From an uncultured Bacteroidota bacterium (lineage in GTDB: Bacteria > Bacteroidota > Bacteroidia > Chitinophagales > Chitinophagaceae): a stretch of DNA of 6,733 nt. The stretch's first letter is position 1; every line of letters starts with the position of its first letter. The stretch is taken from positions 1-6,733 of the forward strand of contig CAIZLI010000320.1 in NCBI GenBank assembly GCA_903933765.1, in the 5' to 3' direction. The position numbers and the translations under genes were made by a program. Below the pieces are notes generated by a model. It was not told where the DNA came from and ran no database searches. It saw only the letters and a list, made by a program, of their open reading frames with translations. Below are positions 6,337-6,733 of the stretch, in pieces.

Positions 6337-6733
6337 TTAGTTTTTGTACACCATATAGACATAGAAAGGCACGCCCATCATGAGCATGAGGAATCCCCAA
6401 TAGACTATTTCTTGCCCTGATCCAATGAGCATCCACATAGAAAATGAGAATGCCAATACACTTATTGCGATTGCTGTGATGGTCTTAGTCTTTGTATAGG
6501 TGGCTGCTTGTTTTGCTCGAACAATCAAATAAGATACAGTCGTCAATAAATAAGGTAATAAAGTAAAAAATGTTGAGAGGAGTATGAGCAATTTAAATTG
6601 ACCAGCTAGGTTTTTTGAATTGTTCATGAACATCAATAAAGTGATAATGATACTAGATACAATGACGCCATTGACAGGAACCCCTTTACGATTTTGTTTC
6701 GCAAAAAAAGCAGGAAATAATTTGTCCTTTGCC
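6337..6733 (-). CDS. APC-superfamily amino-acid permease/antiporter, 5' end beyond window
   Basis: The reading frame stays open from the stop TAA at 6339-6337 to the right edge, giving the last 131 residues of an amino-acid transporter. The visible start, KDKLFPAFFAKQNRKGVPVN, is the conserved loop before TM9 in APC transporters such as AdiC (compare its GLFP...F..VNKAGTPV). Four membrane segments follow, at visible residues about 20-36, 49-71, 80-100 and 104-124, matching TM9 to TM12. The segments STFFTLLPYLLTT and FSMWMLIGSGQEIVYWGF match the AdiC-like TM10 and TM11-TM12 regions. TTG and ATG codons near 6625-6636 lie inside TM9 and are not starts. Substrate is undefined: arginine/agmatine exchange is possible by resemblance, but the substrate-contacting TM1, TM3, TM6 and TM8 are outside the window. 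No hairpin terminator is seen in the 68 bp downstream. Confidence 0.9.
   Translation of the reverse strand, partial: AKDKLFPAFFAKQNRKGVPVNGVIVSSIIITLLMFMNNSKNLAGQFKLLILLSTFFTLLPYLLTTVSYLIVRAKQAATYTKTKTITAIAISVLAFSFSMWMLIGSGQEIVYWGFLMLMMGVPFYVYMVYKN

Noticed and set aside
6337..6636. A free-standing 99-aa membrane protein starting at TTG 6636
   Set aside because: The frame continues upstream to the window edge and encodes the conserved KDKLFPAFFAKQNRKGVPVN region of APC transporters, so the start is internal to TM9.

Overview
The window reads as ordinary chromosomal DNA of a Bacteroidota bacterium, possibly Chitinophagia-like, though I cannot fix the genus. It is AT-rich. The receptor has an N-terminal carboxypeptidase-regulatory-like domain, as is typical of Bacteroidota outer-membrane receptors. 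Starts lack Shine-Dalgarno sequences and have A/T-rich leaders instead. All six genes lie on the minus strand, so transcription runs from right to left. No tRNA, rRNA, CRISPR array, insertion sequence or phage gene is visible, and no gap without a gene exceeds about 150 bases.

In transcription order, from the right edge: (1) the C-terminal 131 residues of an APC-superfamily amino-acid permease or antiporter, cut by the window end (6337-6733). (2) A small unrecognised exported or membrane-anchored protein of 106 aa (5948-6268). (3) A 148-bp intergenic region with two inverted repeats, then a SulP-family anion transporter (4288-5799). (4) A beta-class carbonic anhydrase (3571-4203), followed by a clear intrinsic terminator (3518-3549). 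(5) A 919-aa TonB-dependent outer-membrane receptor starting at GTG (664-3423). (6) Only 34 bp further on, a lipoprotein with a parallel beta-helix-like body, cut by the left edge (1-629).

Two functional units stand out. SulP plus carbonic anhydrase is a recognised bicarbonate/CO2 module: the transporter probably moves bicarbonate (or another inorganic anion), and the enzyme interconverts bicarbonate and CO2 in the cytoplasm for anaplerotic carboxylation and pH balance. The anhydrase keeps the zinc ligands, the catalytic Asp-Arg pair and the Trp-Arg-Tyr set of the allosteric bicarbonate site of type II enzymes. The second unit pairs a TonB-dependent receptor with a lipoprotein that is not SusD, so it looks like an outer-membrane uptake or surface-binding pair of unknown substrate.

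The least ordinary observations are: a short open frame in the SulP-anhydrase gap that ends 2 nt before the anhydrase start and runs back into the SulP 3' end in another frame (leader peptide or SulP frameshift); an ATTGAC-N5-GTCAAT dyad with an extra half-site two helical turns away, upstream of SulP; and the receptor/beta-helix lipoprotein pair. I see no convincing new multi-gene system.
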